The notes: generated from the sequence alone by a model not told the origin. A stretch of 64,000 bases of DNA from Alteromonadaceae bacterium (GCA_014872785.1 WKFJ01000016.1:56221-120220); one strand, 5' to 3'; counted from the first letter of the stretch, positions 9,803 through 19,930 are shown. Made by a program: numbers and translations.

Positions 9803-10423
9803 TTATTGGTTGGCTTCTAGCTTTTTAATGCGTGCTTCAAGGTTGTCGCATTGAGCATGCGTATCGAAAACTGACTCGACAAAATCATCTACCAGTATTT
9901 GCGGTGCAGCGACGCGTTTCTCTTCGATGGCGCCGTCTTTTATTACTTGCTTACCGGTCGAAAATAGTTGCTCCACTGACGACTTAACCCAGTTAGCCGC
10001 GCGAAACGCATTGTGTGCAATTACGTCACCGGTGCTTTTGGCAAGTTGCTCTTCCCAATCAACATTCAATTCTTTCAACAGATTAGCGAACTGCTGAGCT
10101 GCTTGAATATCCCCCTGCAACGCTAATTTGTCTTCTTTGATCAGTTTGGTAAGTAAAGATATATCTCTTAGCTCAACCAGTGTGCTCAAGTCTGTACTGA
10201 TTTTGCAGTCACAAGATTCGATAACAGATTCGTCGCGCACCAAGGCCATTACAGTAATCGACTCATGGAACTGAAAGCCAAGATCGAATGACAGCTCTGA
10301 TAATGAGATGATTATCTTCTTATCAACTAATTTTGCCATTCGCTCAGGTGCGGTATCATCGAGCGACAACAGTTTATTCAGTGCGCCTTCAATACTCGAG
10401 GTTAACAGCTGTTCAGCCGGCAT
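9803..10423 (-). CDS. ubiJ: Ubiquinone biosynthesis accessory factor UbiJ
   Basis: A 206-residue protein with an N-terminal SCP2-type lipid-binding domain and a C-terminal coiled coil ending in NLEARIKKLEANQ. UbiJ binds isoprenoid quinone intermediates in the soluble Ubi complex with UbiK. Identification rests on length, the SCP2-like fold pattern and position between ubiE and ubiB, the order seen in E. coli. The start codon overlaps the ubiE stop in TAATG, implying coupled translation. Confidence 0.93.
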   Translation of the reverse strand: MPAEQLLTSSIEGALNKLLSLDDTAPERMAKLVDKKIIISLSELSFDLGFQFHESITVMALVRDESVIESCDCKISTDLSTLVELRDISLLTKLIKEDKLALQGDIQAAQQFANLLKELNVDWEEQLAKSTGDVIAHNAFRAANWVKSSVEQLFSTGKQVIKDGAIEEKRVAAPQILVDDFVESVFDTHAQCDNLEARIKKLEANQ

Positions 10424-11181
10424 TAGAACTTGAATCCTCTGTGCAAGGCGACTATACCACCGGTCAAATTGTGATAGGTGACTTGTTCATAACCTGCGGT
10501 CTCCATCATGCCTTTTAGGGTTTCTTGGTCTGGGTGCATGCGGATAGATTCCGCCAGATATTGATAACTCTCGGCATCATTGGCGACTAGCTGCCCCATC
10601 TTGGGCAAAATATTAAATGAATACCAATCGTAAAGTTTGGCAAAGTTATCATTTTCCGGTTTAGAAAACTCCAGTACCAACAATCGACCACCTGGCTTCA
10701 ACACGCGAAACATTGACTGCAACGCCTTTTGCTTATCGGTTACATTGCGAAGACCGAAGGCAATGGTAATTAAGTCAAAATAATTGTCGGGAAAAGGTAA
10801 GCATTCGGCATTGGCTTGTACAGTTTCAATATTGCCGACAATGCCTTTGTCACGCAGCTTATCTCGACCAACTTGCAGCATCGAATCATTGATGTCTGAC
10901 AATACCACTTTACCCGTTGGCCCCACGATACGCGCAAACTTTCCAGCAAGATCGCCCGTGCCACCAGCTAAATCCAGTACCTTGTGTCCTGCACGCACAC
11001 CGCTGCAATCAATGGTAAAGCGTTTCCACAGACGATGAATACCCAGTGACATAAAGTCATTCATAACGTCATATTTTGCAGCCACAGAATGGAAAACATC
11101 CGCCACCATACCGGCTTTTTCGGTGGTATTGACTTGTTTGAAACCAAAGTGTGTTTGTTCGTCAGGAGCCTGTTGAGTCAT
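10423..11181 (-). CDS. ubiE: Ubiquinone/menaquinone C-methyltransferase UbiE
   Basis: A 252-residue class I SAM-dependent methyltransferase acting on the quinone ring in ubiquinone and menaquinone synthesis. Motif I reads [15 protein letters not shown], and the family-specific [12 protein letters not shown] and [21 protein letters not shown] are present. I place the start at the ATG at 11181, giving the usual length (E. coli 251); the longer frame to 11226 adds 15 residues unlike the family. It heads the ubiEJB operon. Confidence 0.97.
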   Translation of the reverse strand: MTQQAPDEQTHFGFKQVNTTEKAGMVADVFHSVAAKYDVMNDFMSLGIHRLWKRFTIDCSGVRAGHKVLDLAGGTGDLAGKFARIVGPTGKVVLSDINDSMLQVGRDKLRDKGIVGNIETVQANAECLPFPDNYFDLITIAFGLRNVTDKQKALQSMFRVLKPGGRLLVLEFSKPENDNFAKLYDWYSFNILPKMGQLVANDAESYQYLAESIRMHPDQETLKGMMETAGYEQVTYHNLTGGIVALHRGFKF

Positions 11182-11403
11182 TAATAACTTTCGATCTGTT
11201 GCAAATTTTGTTGGCAATAGTAGCAAATAAGTACATAGTTACGAACAAGGATTTTATTTCTCAAGTGAGAAAAAGCTGCCTTAATCACATTGATCGGATT
11301 AGTTACCTCGTACTACTTTAGTATAATTGTGGTCTGGTAATTATTTGCCAAGATTGATTATGGCCGAAAGTCTTTGGCCCACTTAACAAGTAGCTGTACA
11401 CAC

Positions 11404-12522
11404 ATGAACGATAGCCGCATTTGCATTGTAGAGCCTGACGAAATAGAACAAGATATATTGTCAGGTATTCTCTCTGAAGATTTTTCCGTAGAAATGTTCT
11501 CTGACGGACTAGCCATGTTACAAACGTTGACACCAGATGTGCCGACCCTCGTGATTCTGGAAACCATGCTGCCAGGGCCTACTGGCTACGATATCTGCCA
11601 AATGATCCGCGACGAATACTCACATTGCGTCACCAGTGTAGTCTTTCTCTCTGCGAAGACATCGGTTGAAGAGCGCCTGAAAGGACTTGAGGCGGGTGCT
11701 GATGACTACATCAATAAGCCCTACGACATTCTGGAAATCTCAGCCAAAGTAAACAGCGCAATTGATTTGTTGAAGTCCAAGATTGGACTAAAAGAACAGT
11801 TGGATTATGCAAGTCAGACCGCCTTCCAGGCAATGTCAGCACAAAGCGAAATGGGCATCATTCTAAAAGGGGTACAAGGCGTAATAGAGGCAGAGTCTTT
11901 CGAAGAATTATGTGACGCGGTGTTCAGCTGTATGGCGCAGTTCGACTTAAAATGCACGCTTTATTACGAAATATCTGGCGCTCCCCAATTTCAGGCATCA
12001 CCAGGGCGCACCAGCTCAACGATCGAACAAGAAATTATTCTCAAGATAAGAGCGAAAGAGCGGATCTGGACGAAAGGCCATCGCGCTATTTTTACCTTTG
12101 GCGATACCTCACTACTGATTTTGAACATGCCTGAAGATCAGGAAAAAACCGGTCGCCTACGCGACAGTTTATGCTTTTTAATGGAGGCTTTCGATGTTAA
12201 GACAGACGGCCTTAATAAACAGCAAGCACTGGTTGACGCAGAAAACTGGCAGCAATCAATCAAAAATATCACTTTGCTACTGACCAAGGCATCTCACGAA
12301 CTACAACACAGCGTTGATTCAAGCACCAGCACCATACGACAAATGATGCAGGACTTGGATATGCTGCTGCCAAGTCTGGGTCTAGAAGAAGACCAAGAAG
12401 CTCGTATTCACCACATAACCGACAGCTCGACCGAGCTTTTCAATCAGAACTTAGAAAAAACCGAGCGCACAAGCCATGTGTTTTCAGAGGTCTTGCACAA
12501 ACTTCAGGAAATGCAGCAGTAA
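11404..12522 (+). CDS. Response regulator paralogue B with Glu at the phospho-site
   Basis: A protein of 372 residues with the same layout as the regulator at 6872-8104: receiver domain, the shared AMSAQSEMG segment, a middle domain and a helical C terminus. The receiver differs at its core: the phospho-acceptor position is Glu53 (LVILETMLPG) and the acidic cluster reads EPDE, while the KPY lysine and the GADDY stretch are kept. A Glu at this position often mimics phosphorylation, so this protein may be constitutively on or respond to something other than a kinase. The start at 11404 is an ATG without a strong ribosome site; an upstream TTG at 11374 is less likely. Confidence 0.82.
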   Translation: MNDSRICIVEPDEIEQDILSGILSEDFSVEMFSDGLAMLQTLTPDVPTLVILETMLPGPTGYDICQMIRDEYSHCVTSVVFLSAKTSVEERLKGLEAGADDYINKPYDILEISAKVNSAIDLLKSKIGLKEQLDYASQTAFQAMSAQSEMGIILKGVQGVIEAESFEELCDAVFSCMAQFDLKCTLYYEISGAPQFQASPGRTSSTIEQEIILKIRAKERIWTKGHRAIFTFGDTSLLILNMPEDQEKTGRLRDSLCFLMEAFDVKTDGLNKQQALVDAENWQQSIKNITLLLTKASHELQHSVDSSTSTIRQMMQDLDMLLPSLGLEEDQEARIHHITDSSTELFNQNLEKTERTSHVFSEVLHKLQEMQQ

Positions 12523-12552
12523 TGATAGCCTGCTTGGATTTTTTCGGAGTTT

Positions 12553-13878
12553 TTAGCTAAGAACGAGTTCAAAGCTCACACATAAACCGCCGTGATCCCG
12601 ATTAAACAGGCGAAGCTTGCCGCCATGGGCGTTGACGATTTCATTGCACAACGCCAGTCCCACCCCAGAACCCTTTTCCTTGGTCGTGTAGAAAGGTAGC
12701 AACGCCTGCTGCATTTGCGACTCGGTCATACCATTGCCGCGATCGTAAACCGTGAAGTTTAAGCGATTAGCCTGCTGTGTCAGATGCAGACCTATGTCAT
12801 CAACAGCGGAGCCTGATTCACGCGCATTTTTTACCAGATTGATAAGCACTTGCTCAAGTTGAGCGGGGTCAAATTTGGCGTGGCTAGCAACAAAAGAAAA
12901 CTCACATTTGACTTGTAACAGTGTTTGCAAGTGCTGACAAAAAGGCTGCAACTCGACTTGTTCCAGTTTGGGCTTGGGCATTTTGGCGAACTTAGCGTAT
13001 TGCTCGATAAACCGGCTCAAGTGCTGAGTTCTGCTGCCAATGGTATCCATCACTTCCTTGAGCAAATGGATATGCTCAGGTTGATCGATTATCTTTTTAG
13101 CAGACTGGCTCAACGAAGATATAGGCGCAAGAGAGTTGTTAAGTTCGTGGCTAATCAAGCGGATAACACGCTTCCACATATCAATTTCTTTACGCGACAT
13201 TTCGTCAGTTAGATTGTTGTATAAATACAGAAAATGCGTAGCGCCGTTGAGAACAAACTGCTGGCAATTAACGTTATAGACAATGGATTGGTCGTCTTTG
13301 ATTTGCGTCACCAGCCCGTCTGATTTATCTGCCGTCAACTGCTGCAACTCTTCCGGCAAATGAGCAAGTAGCTGTTGAAAATTGCTGCCTTCCAAACGCC
13401 TTTTGAGCCCTAATAAATCACGTGCAGCGTGATTGCTATATACAATGTGGTTATTGTTGTTGGTAAGAATCAAGGCTACTGGCGTAGATTGAATCACCGT
13501 ATCGAGCAACAGCTCTCGCTGAAAGATATTCATGCGTTCATCGCGCAAAATGCCCGCCAGGTCATTATACAAGCCCGCTATGTTCTCTATTTCACGGTAG
13601 CCATTTTTGTGGATAGTTAAGCTGAAATCGCCATCTTTAAACGCACTTACCCCGTCTTCCACGGCTTTGAGCATACTTGTTAACGGTGAAAGTAGATAAC
13701 TCAGTGATATTGCTAGTACCAGCAAAGACAAAAGCGTAGCCGCAAGTAGCGACACCCACAACTCGAATTCAAAGTGTAGTGCTGTAATAAATATGGCGCC
13801 CTGTAAACTCACCAGCAACGCGAGTTTTAAGTAAAGGTGCCAAAAGAGAGACTTCTTAGCCAATGTCGTCAATACCAA
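12553..13878 (-). CDS. NtrY-like sensor histidine kinase with minimal periplasmic part
   Basis: A 441-residue kinase with two membrane helices (about residues 14-35 and 40-63) joined by only a few residues, a HAMP-like linker, a PAS domain (about 115-225), the phospho-His244 in LISHELNNSLAP, and a C-terminal ATPase domain with NLVKNARES, DRGNGM and GSGVGLALC. The absence of a periplasmic sensor domain makes it intramembrane-sensing in form. Its reading frame overlaps the end of the response regulator gene by up to 23 bases and all possible starts are TTG (13878, 13872, 13863) without a ribosome site, so translation is probably coupled. It is the last gene of the transporter unit. Confidence 0.87.
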   Translation of the reverse strand: MVLTTLAKKSLFWHLYLKLALLVSLQGAIFITALHFEFELWVSLLAATLLSLLVLAISLSYLLSPLTSMLKAVEDGVSAFKDGDFSLTIHKNGYREIENIAGLYNDLAGILRDERMNIFQRELLLDTVIQSTPVALILTNNNNHIVYSNHAARDLLGLKRRLEGSNFQQLLAHLPEELQQLTADKSDGLVTQIKDDQSIVYNVNCQQFVLNGATHFLYLYNNLTDEMSRKEIDMWKRVIRLISHELNNSLAPISSLSQSAKKIIDQPEHIHLLKEVMDTIGSRTQHLSRFIEQYAKFAKMPKPKLEQVELQPFCQHLQTLLQVKCEFSFVASHAKFDPAQLEQVLINLVKNARESGSAVDDIGLHLTQQANRLNFTVYDRGNGMTESQMQQALLPFYTTKEKGSGVGLALCNEIVNAHGGKLRLFNRDHGGLCVSFELVLS

Positions 13879-15196
13879 ACTTTTTCATTCGACGATACAA
13901 GGCTGAACGACTTAATCCAAGTGCTTTTGCCGCATCAGATATGACGCCACCCGCATCCTCAATCGCGTCTTTGATAGTTTCGGCTGTTACCTCTACTGTC
14001 TCTAGCTCCTGCACTACCTCTACTTTCAGACCAAGATGCTGTGGTTCAATCATTTTATAGCCACACAATAACTGTGCTCGCTGCATGACGTTTTTAAGCT
14101 CGCGCACATTGCCCGGCCACGTGTACGCCTTTAAAACCTGTACAGCTTGTTCGGAAATCTGACAATCTTGCTGCAAAAACAGATTTGCCAATGGCAATAT
14201 ATCTGCTTTGCGCTGCTTTAATGGCGGTAAGTTCAATTCGATGACGTTCAGTCGATAAAACAAATCTTCGCGAAAATCCCCTCTGCTGATAGCTGCTGGT
14301 ATATCTGCGTTGGTTGCACTAATCAGCCGAACATTGACGGTTAGCGTTTCACTTCCGCCGACTCGTTCGAATTCCCCGGTTTCCAGTACTCGCAATAATT
14401 TGGCTTGCCCATCCATCGATAAGTTACCAATTTCGTCTAAAAATAACGTTCCCTCATCAGCTAATTCAAATCGTCCTTTGCGCCTTTGGGTTATTCCAGT
14501 GTAAGCCCCTGCTTCGGCACCAAACAACTCCGCGGCCATGAGCTCTGGCGACAACGCACCCACATTAACCTTAATAAAAGGACCGTCTTTCACCGAAGAA
14601 TTAGCCTGTAATATTTCAGCGATTTTCTCTTTGCCAGCGCCGTTTGGACCGGTAATTAACACCGAAATATCAGAGTTGGCGACTTGCGTGGTCATTTGCA
14701 AAAGCTGACGCATAGGTTCGCTTTGGTAGCGGATCCCACACAAATCAAATTTTTGAGCTAGTGCATCCTTTTGCTGCAAATTTTCGATGGCACGATGGTG
14801 ATGCTCTTGTTGCAGTTCGGCTAACTCTAACAAGTTATTGATAGTCACAATCAGTTTGTCATCGTCCCAGGGCTTGCTTAGATAATCACTTGCTCCAGAT
14901 TTCACCAGTTGCACAGCTGTTTCCAAGCTGGTCCACGCAGTAATCAAAATAATGGGCAAGTCAGGGTGACATTCGCGAATTTTTTGAAATAGCTCAATAC
15001 CTTCGACACCAGATGTCATATCTTGAGTGAAGTTCATGTCTTGAATAACCAGATCGATACCGCCCTGTGCCAACACTTGCAAGCCCACTTCGGGGCTAGG
15101 CGCATATTCGCAAGTCATTCCGTTGATTGTGAGCAAGACTCTTAACGCACTCGCGATGTCTTGATTGTCGTCAATGACGAGTATTTTAGCTGCCAT
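13856..15196 (-). CDS. Sigma54-dependent response regulator (NtrC family)
   Basis: A 446-residue activator: receiver domain with DD at 9-10 and Asp53 as phospho-acceptor (LVIQDMNF), an AAA+ domain of the sigma54-activator type, and a C-terminal Fis-type helix-turn-helix (AAKALGLSRSALYRRMKKFGI). The AAA+ motifs are slightly unusual: the Walker A is GPNGAGKE at 183-190 instead of GESGTGKE, and the sigma54-contacting loop is GAYTGI at 230-235 instead of GAFTGA. Walker B (LFLDEIG) is normal. It follows the permease genes by about 95 bases and precedes its kinase. The natural target is the sigma54-type promoter found upstream of this unit at 19931-19946. Confidence 0.92.
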   Translation of the reverse strand: MAAKILVIDDNQDIASALRVLLTINGMTCEYAPSPEVGLQVLAQGGIDLVIQDMNFTQDMTSGVEGIELFQKIRECHPDLPIILITAWTSLETAVQLVKSGASDYLSKPWDDDKLIVTINNLLELAELQQEHHHRAIENLQQKDALAQKFDLCGIRYQSEPMRQLLQMTTQVANSDISVLITGPNGAGKEKIAEILQANSSVKDGPFIKVNVGALSPELMAAELFGAEAGAYTGITQRRKGRFELADEGTLFLDEIGNLSMDGQAKLLRVLETGEFERVGGSETLTVNVRLISATNADIPAAISRGDFREDLFYRLNVIELNLPPLKQRKADILPLANLFLQQDCQISEQAVQVLKAYTWPGNVRELKNVMQRAQLLCGYKMIEPQHLGLKVEVVQELETVEVTAETIKDAIEDAGGVISDAAKALGLSRSALYRRMKKFGIDDIG

Positions 15197-15291
15197 AATT
15201 CCCTACCTGAAAACTCGAAAAAAGAGTACCACATAAAACAATGCGGGTACTCTTTAAGCTCGCTATTAATTGTTGCCTTGTGCTTCGTTAC

Positions 15292-16497
15292 TTATGCACC
15301 GCGGGTCACCGTTGCCGGCGAGATATTTGCAGCTCTCATTGCAGGGACTAGCGTTGCAATAATGTTGATTGCCCAAAACAGCAATGCAATGCCGATAAAC
15401 AGCCCAATATCTAAGAGGTTCTCTTGTTCAATATTGGATAGCTCAAACGTCATCACTAATGTCACTATTAATCCCAGTACTAAGCCAACCAAGCTGATAA
15501 TGCTATTTTCGGTCAGAAAATATTTTAAAATATCACTCTTTCTGGCTCCTAGCGCGCGGCGTGTACCAATTTGCTTGCGGCGCTGATTGACTTGGAACGA
15601 GGTTAACCCTGCGATACCAAATGCAGTGATAAAAACAAGCACTGCGCTGATTACCAAGAAAGTTAGGGCACGACTACCACGACCGTCGTACATACGTTTT
15701 TGCACGCGCTTTAAGCGCTCGTATTGTGATAAATAGCGGCCTTGTTCTTGGTAGAAGACACTAGCGACATCCTCTAGCTTGCTCTCGGCAATACCAGGTT
15801 CCATGCGAATAAGATATTGTGGTTCTTGCTCATGGCTCCAGGTAGAACGCGCTCGTAAAATTGATTGATAAGACTTGCCGTAATAGTTCAATGTCTCCCC
15901 GGTCATGAAGTTGCCGTAAACGCCAACAACTTGTACCGGATCGCTGCCCTTACTCAACCATACTGTTTTGCCAATGGCAGTGCTGTCGGGAAAAAGTTTT
16001 TTGGCCATGTCTTCACTCAGCATCACTTCACTGTTTTTCTCTTCGCTGTCATAAATCATATCAGCAGCGGTGAACGCTCGACCCTCAAGTAACTCAAGCT
16101 GCAAAGTGTTTAAAAAGTGTTCCGTACCATCATAAATGACGGTTTGGTACTCCTGAGCTTCTTCTTCTGAAGTCAGGTAAACCTCAGTAACATTTTCTGA
16201 GGCAAAAGGCGACCCACTAGTTGGTGTGACAGACAGCACACCAGGCATTTCTTGCAATCGCTTCAGGTCATTATTCACCGCGGCCGTCACACTTTTACTG
16301 CGGTCATAAAAACGTGGAGTAACACGAATAATATCATCGTGTGGAATGCCCGAAGGTAAATTCCACTCTTTCAGCGTGCTGACCGAAATAAATACGGAAT
16401 TGCTCACAACAGCCATGGTAAATGCAATTTGAATAACTAATAGCGCCGCAAGGAATTTACTGCGTTTAAGTGCTAGCAAAATAGGTTTGATTTCCAT
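15292..16497 (-). CDS. MacB/FtsX-type ABC transporter permease (second copy)
   Basis: A 401-residue permease with one N-terminal membrane helix, a large periplasmic MacB-type core domain (about residues 45-270) and three C-terminal helices of the FtsX domain, including the RRKQIGTRRALGARKSDILKYF coupling segment that contacts the ATPase. MacB-type systems move substrates across the outer part of the envelope by mechanotransmission. It follows the other permease gene by 10 bases; the two probably form a heterodimer. Confidence 0.9.
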   Translation of the reverse strand: MEIKPILLALKRSKFLAALLVIQIAFTMAVVSNSVFISVSTLKEWNLPSGIPHDDIIRVTPRFYDRSKSVTAAVNNDLKRLQEMPGVLSVTPTSGSPFASENVTEVYLTSEEEAQEYQTVIYDGTEHFLNTLQLELLEGRAFTAADMIYDSEEKNSEVMLSEDMAKKLFPDSTAIGKTVWLSKGSDPVQVVGVYGNFMTGETLNYYGKSYQSILRARSTWSHEQEPQYLIRMEPGIAESKLEDVASVFYQEQGRYLSQYERLKRVQKRMYDGRGSRALTFLVISAVLVFITAFGIAGLTSFQVNQRRKQIGTRRALGARKSDILKYFLTENSIISLVGLVLGLIVTLVMTFELSNIEQENLLDIGLFIGIALLFWAINIIATLVPAMRAANISPATVTRGA

Positions 16498-16507
16498 TGT
16501 CTCGCTC

Positions 16508-17866
16508 CTATGCTGATTTCAATTGGCTAGCGGGTGGAATATTACAGATCCGCCAGATGGGATAGAGACTTACTACCAAAGTGCATGCAACACTGGTTAA
16601 GAAAGCCTGACCAATTAACAAGGGGTTCAATTGATATTGATGCGCAATACTTTCAGCTGTGATGGTGTAATCCACGGCATAAAGGCGAATATTCAACATA
16701 CCCCACAGCCCAAAGTAAGCAATGATCACACCGAGAATACCGCCTAAAATGCCCACCATAACCACTTCCATCACATACTGTTGGATGATCACGGATTTCC
16801 TTGCACCTAACGCTCTTCTCAAACTGACTTCTTTAGTGCGACGAATAAACTTCGCCAACATAATGCCTATGGCGTTTAGCAAACACACGGCAAAGAATAG
16901 CTGCGCAATCATTTGGAACATATTGATGTAGCCATTGCGACCCGCCACGAACTCGATTTGCTCGTTAATATTATCCACGACAATTTTGATATCGCGCGGG
17001 AAGCGTCCCAGTTGCTTTTGAGGGTCAATATAGCGCATGAGATGACTCTCATAACCTTCTAGCTGGCCTTCAGGGATCGCTGCCCATAAGCGCATCCAGC
17101 CACACTCAGAATTGATAAGCTGCGTCCATTTGTCGTTCTCAAATTCAAAACGCGCCTCTTTTTCTGTTTCCCAGCAATCAAAATTTTCATTGCGAGGGAT
17201 GTCGCTATTAATGGCATAGCCGGTTGGCACAAAAAAGTCGTGAATATAGCCAGGTGCGTAAGTGCGGTCGTAAAAGCGGCGAGTAATATTCCAATCTTTG
17301 GTAACACCAACCACAGTCAGGGTATCAGTATTGACTCTAATGGTTTGCCCAACGCTGTCTATGCCACCAAACAAACGGTCATTCATGGCACGACTGATAA
17401 CGATCACGGCATCGCCTTTCTCATCGGCTTCGCTCGACCAGCCACCACCATATAAAAATGGTGTTTCGAACATATTGAAAAAAGCAGCATCAGTTACCAA
17501 GATTTCGGAACGCACTGCGGTTTCAGTATCAGCATCTCGGTTTATTACTCCATAGGAGTTCCAGTTAATGGTGTAGCTAACACCTGGCACCGGCGCGTTA
17601 ATCAAGTTCATGACGTCTTTGTAAGTCGTATCGGGCATCTGGGTGGGACGCTCGATAGGGTCGGCCGAGGTTTCCCGGTGATCCATGGTGACTAAATAAA
17701 TATTTTGGCTCTTGTGCTGTATAGGAATATCGCTACTGTAATAAGAAATAGTCTGTATCGTTGTGAATAACCCCAAACCAACAGCAATGGTCAAGACCAT
17801 CAAAAAGGTCAATCCGGGGCGTTCTTTAAGGCTATTTAAAGCCAGTGAAAAATTGTATTGCAACAT
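16508..17866 (-). CDS. MacB/FtsX-type ABC transporter permease (first copy)
   Basis: A 452-residue permease of the same architecture as its downstream neighbour: membrane helix at about 17-37, periplasmic core domain to about residue 330, then three helices with the FtsX coupling segment RRTKEVSLRRALGARKSVIIQQYV. It is longer in the periplasmic part, which contains a Cys pair (ENFDCWETE, NSECGWMR). The start follows the ATPase gene by 9 bases. Confidence 0.9.
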   Translation of the reverse strand: MLQYNFSLALNSLKERPGLTFLMVLTIAVGLGLFTTIQTISYYSSDIPIQHKSQNIYLVTMDHRETSADPIERPTQMPDTTYKDVMNLINAPVPGVSYTINWNSYGVINRDADTETAVRSEILVTDAAFFNMFETPFLYGGGWSSEADEKGDAVIVISRAMNDRLFGGIDSVGQTIRVNTDTLTVVGVTKDWNITRRFYDRTYAPGYIHDFFVPTGYAINSDIPRNENFDCWETEKEARFEFENDKWTQLINSECGWMRLWAAIPEGQLEGYESHLMRYIDPQKQLGRFPRDIKIVVDNINEQIEFVAGRNGYINMFQMIAQLFFAVCLLNAIGIMLAKFIRRTKEVSLRRALGARKSVIIQQYVMEVVMVGILGGILGVIIAYFGLWGMLNIRLYAVDYTITAESIAHQYQLNPLLIGQAFLTSVACTLVVSLYPIWRICNIPPASQLKSA

Positions 17867-17875
17867 ACTGTTCCC

Positions 17876-18577
17876 CTACGCAGACTTAACAAGTTCAGCC
17901 GTTGCATTCATTTCCATATCGCTTACTTGGCCGTCGAATATTTGAATATTGCGATGCGCGCGACGTGCTAGTTGATCGTCGTGCGTAACCATCACGATAG
18001 TGGTTCCTTGCTCGTTGATTTTTTCCAAAAGATCCATCACTTGCTGCGCCATTAGCGAGTCCAAATTACCCGTGGGCTCATCAGCTAATAAGAACTTAGG
18101 TTCGCCGGCAATAGCACGGGCAATGGCAACACGCTGTTGTTGGCCACCAGAAAGTTGTGTAGGGAGATGTTGCATACGTGACGCTAAACCAACGGTTTCC
18201 AGTGCATGTTCAACGCGTTGTTTGCGTTCCTTGGCTGACATGCCTCGATAGCGCAAAGGCACTTCAACGTTTTGAAACAAAGGTAAATCTGCTAATAAGT
18301 TGAAACTTTGAAAAATAAAGCCGATTTTCTGGTTGCGTAAGTCACTTAACTGATTGTCATTTAAGCCCTTCACGTTTTGTCCATCGAGGTAGTAGTCTCC
18401 TTCCTCAAAAGTCTCGAGCAGGCCTGCAATATTTAAGAAGGTGGTTTTTCCTGAACCAGATGGCCCTGTGACTGAAACAAATTCACCCGCTTTGATGTGC
18501 AAATCCACCTTGCGCAAAGCATGTGTTTCAATAAGTTCGGTACGAAAGATTTTGCTAACGTTTTCCATTTTAAGCAT
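17876..18577 (-). CDS. ABC transporter ATPase of the MacB/LolD type
   Basis: A 233-residue nucleotide-binding protein with Walker A GPSGSGKTT, Q-loop FIFQSFNLL, signature LSGGQQQR, Walker B FLLADEPTGNLDS and the switch His in VTHD. The FQSFNLLADL form and the lack of a fused permease place it in the LolD/MacB/FtsE group. It energises the two permeases encoded just downstream and is 17 bases after the adaptor gene. Confidence 0.95.
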   Translation of the reverse strand: MLKMENVSKIFRTELIETHALRKVDLHIKAGEFVSVTGPSGSGKTTFLNIAGLLETFEEGDYYLDGQNVKGLNDNQLSDLRNQKIGFIFQSFNLLADLPLFQNVEVPLRYRGMSAKERKQRVEHALETVGLASRMQHLPTQLSGGQQQRVAIARAIAGEPKFLLADEPTGNLDSLMAQQVMDLLEKINEQGTTIVMVTHDDQLARRAHRNIQIFDGQVSDMEMNATAELVKSA

Positions 18578-18594
18578 GACAGTTACTCCCCAGA

Positions 18595-19869
18595 TTACTG
18601 TGTTAAGTAAATATTTTGTTGTTGGTTAAATTCGTTGAGGCTAGAGATAACAACTTGTTCCCCCTCAGCAAGGCCGCTGATAACCTCAACTTCGCCGATA
18701 CTGCGTGCTCCTAGAACGACATCGCGTTTGAAGGCGTTGTTTTGCTCAACGACGTAAGCAATACGACCACCTCCTGATTCCACAAATGCGCCACGACGCA
18801 GCTTCAATACATCTTGTTTTGATTCGATAAGAATACGAGCGTTGACTCGCTGGTTCTGGCGCAGATTTTGAACCTGCGTTTGGTTGAAACGGATGCGACC
18901 GGTCACCTGACCGTCTTGCACCTCAGGAGAAATAGCTACTAGCGTCCCTGCTAAAGTTTCTCCATTAAAACTGATTTCTGTGCCTAAGCCGACGCCCAGA
19001 TCATCGGCGTAGTTCTCCGGAATTGCCGCTTCAATCTCCAGTGCACTTAAATCAATGACGGTAATAATAGGTGCATTGGCATTAACGTTGTCTTTTTCTC
19101 GCACATAAACGGTTCCCACTATGCCTGACGTGGGTGCTAGTAAAGTCAATTCGTCCATTTGACGCTGCAAGTCGTTAACTACATATTGCTGACGTTCAAG
19201 CTGAGATTGCATCCCCTTTAATTCCAACTCCATGCTTTCTTCCTGAATCGCATAGTTCTCCAAGGCATGTTTGTGGGTAAGCTCAGCACGTTTGTGAGAC
19301 GCCACTTTCTCTTCGTATTCCCTTTGACTTATCAAAGAATCAGCGACGCTGATTTCGGCGCGCCGCTTTTCGGTTTGTGCGGTCTCCAACGTCACAGCAG
19401 CAACTTCAATTGCTTGCTTGTTATTTAGCTTGGCGCTTTTGATTTGAATCTTCTGTCTGCCCACTTCTAGTTTCAATTGCTCAAGTGTTGCTGACTCTTG
19501 ATCCAGTTGATTGCTCAGTAAAGGGCTATCTACTATCGCCAGTGTTTGACCTTGTTCAACGCTGTCGCCAGCCTTGATATGCAGCGACACGATACCAGAT
19601 GTGTTCACGTAAAGTGTTGGGCTATTGGCTGCTACGACCCGCCCTTGAACCGAAATATCGCGCATCAAGTCTCCTCGCTCTACCGTGGCAAAACGAAGAC
19701 GTTCTTTAGATACTGCCATGTCAGAAGCGAATAGGTTGTTGAAACGAGGAACGAAAAATCCGCCCATTACTACCAACGCTATAACACCAACACTGAGCCG
19801 CCATTTGTTGTTGTTGGTAAAACCTGATTTTTGAATAACGCGATCTTGTCCAGAGGTATCTCGCAACAT
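18595..19869 (-). CDS. Membrane-fusion adaptor of the MacA/HlyD type
   Basis: A 424-residue periplasmic adaptor with an N-terminal membrane helix (about 25-42), a lipoyl-like half-motif (SLHIKAGDSVEQGQTLAIVDSP), a long coiled-coil hairpin (about 110-235), the second lipoyl half, a beta-barrel domain and a membrane-proximal domain. Such adaptors link the inner-membrane transporter to a TolC-type outer-membrane channel; no tolC gene is in the window. It is the first gene of the six-gene unit and lies about 50 bases below the sigma54-type promoter. Confidence 0.92.
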   Translation of the reverse strand: MLRDTSGQDRVIQKSGFTNNNKWRLSVGVIALVVMGGFFVPRFNNLFASDMAVSKERLRFATVERGDLMRDISVQGRVVAANSPTLYVNTSGIVSLHIKAGDSVEQGQTLAIVDSPLLSNQLDQESATLEQLKLEVGRQKIQIKSAKLNNKQAIEVAAVTLETAQTEKRRAEISVADSLISQREYEEKVASHKRAELTHKHALENYAIQEESMELELKGMQSQLERQQYVVNDLQRQMDELTLLAPTSGIVGTVYVREKDNVNANAPIITVIDLSALEIEAAIPENYADDLGVGLGTEISFNGETLAGTLVAISPEVQDGQVTGRIRFNQTQVQNLRQNQRVNARILIESKQDVLKLRRGAFVESGGGRIAYVVEQNNAFKRDVVLGARSIGEVEVISGLAEGEQVVISSLNEFNQQQNIYLTQ

Positions 19870-19930
19870 GTATTTCTTCCCAATCTAACTGCGGATGTCC
19901 AACTACGTGAACACTAATAACGATTGAGAA

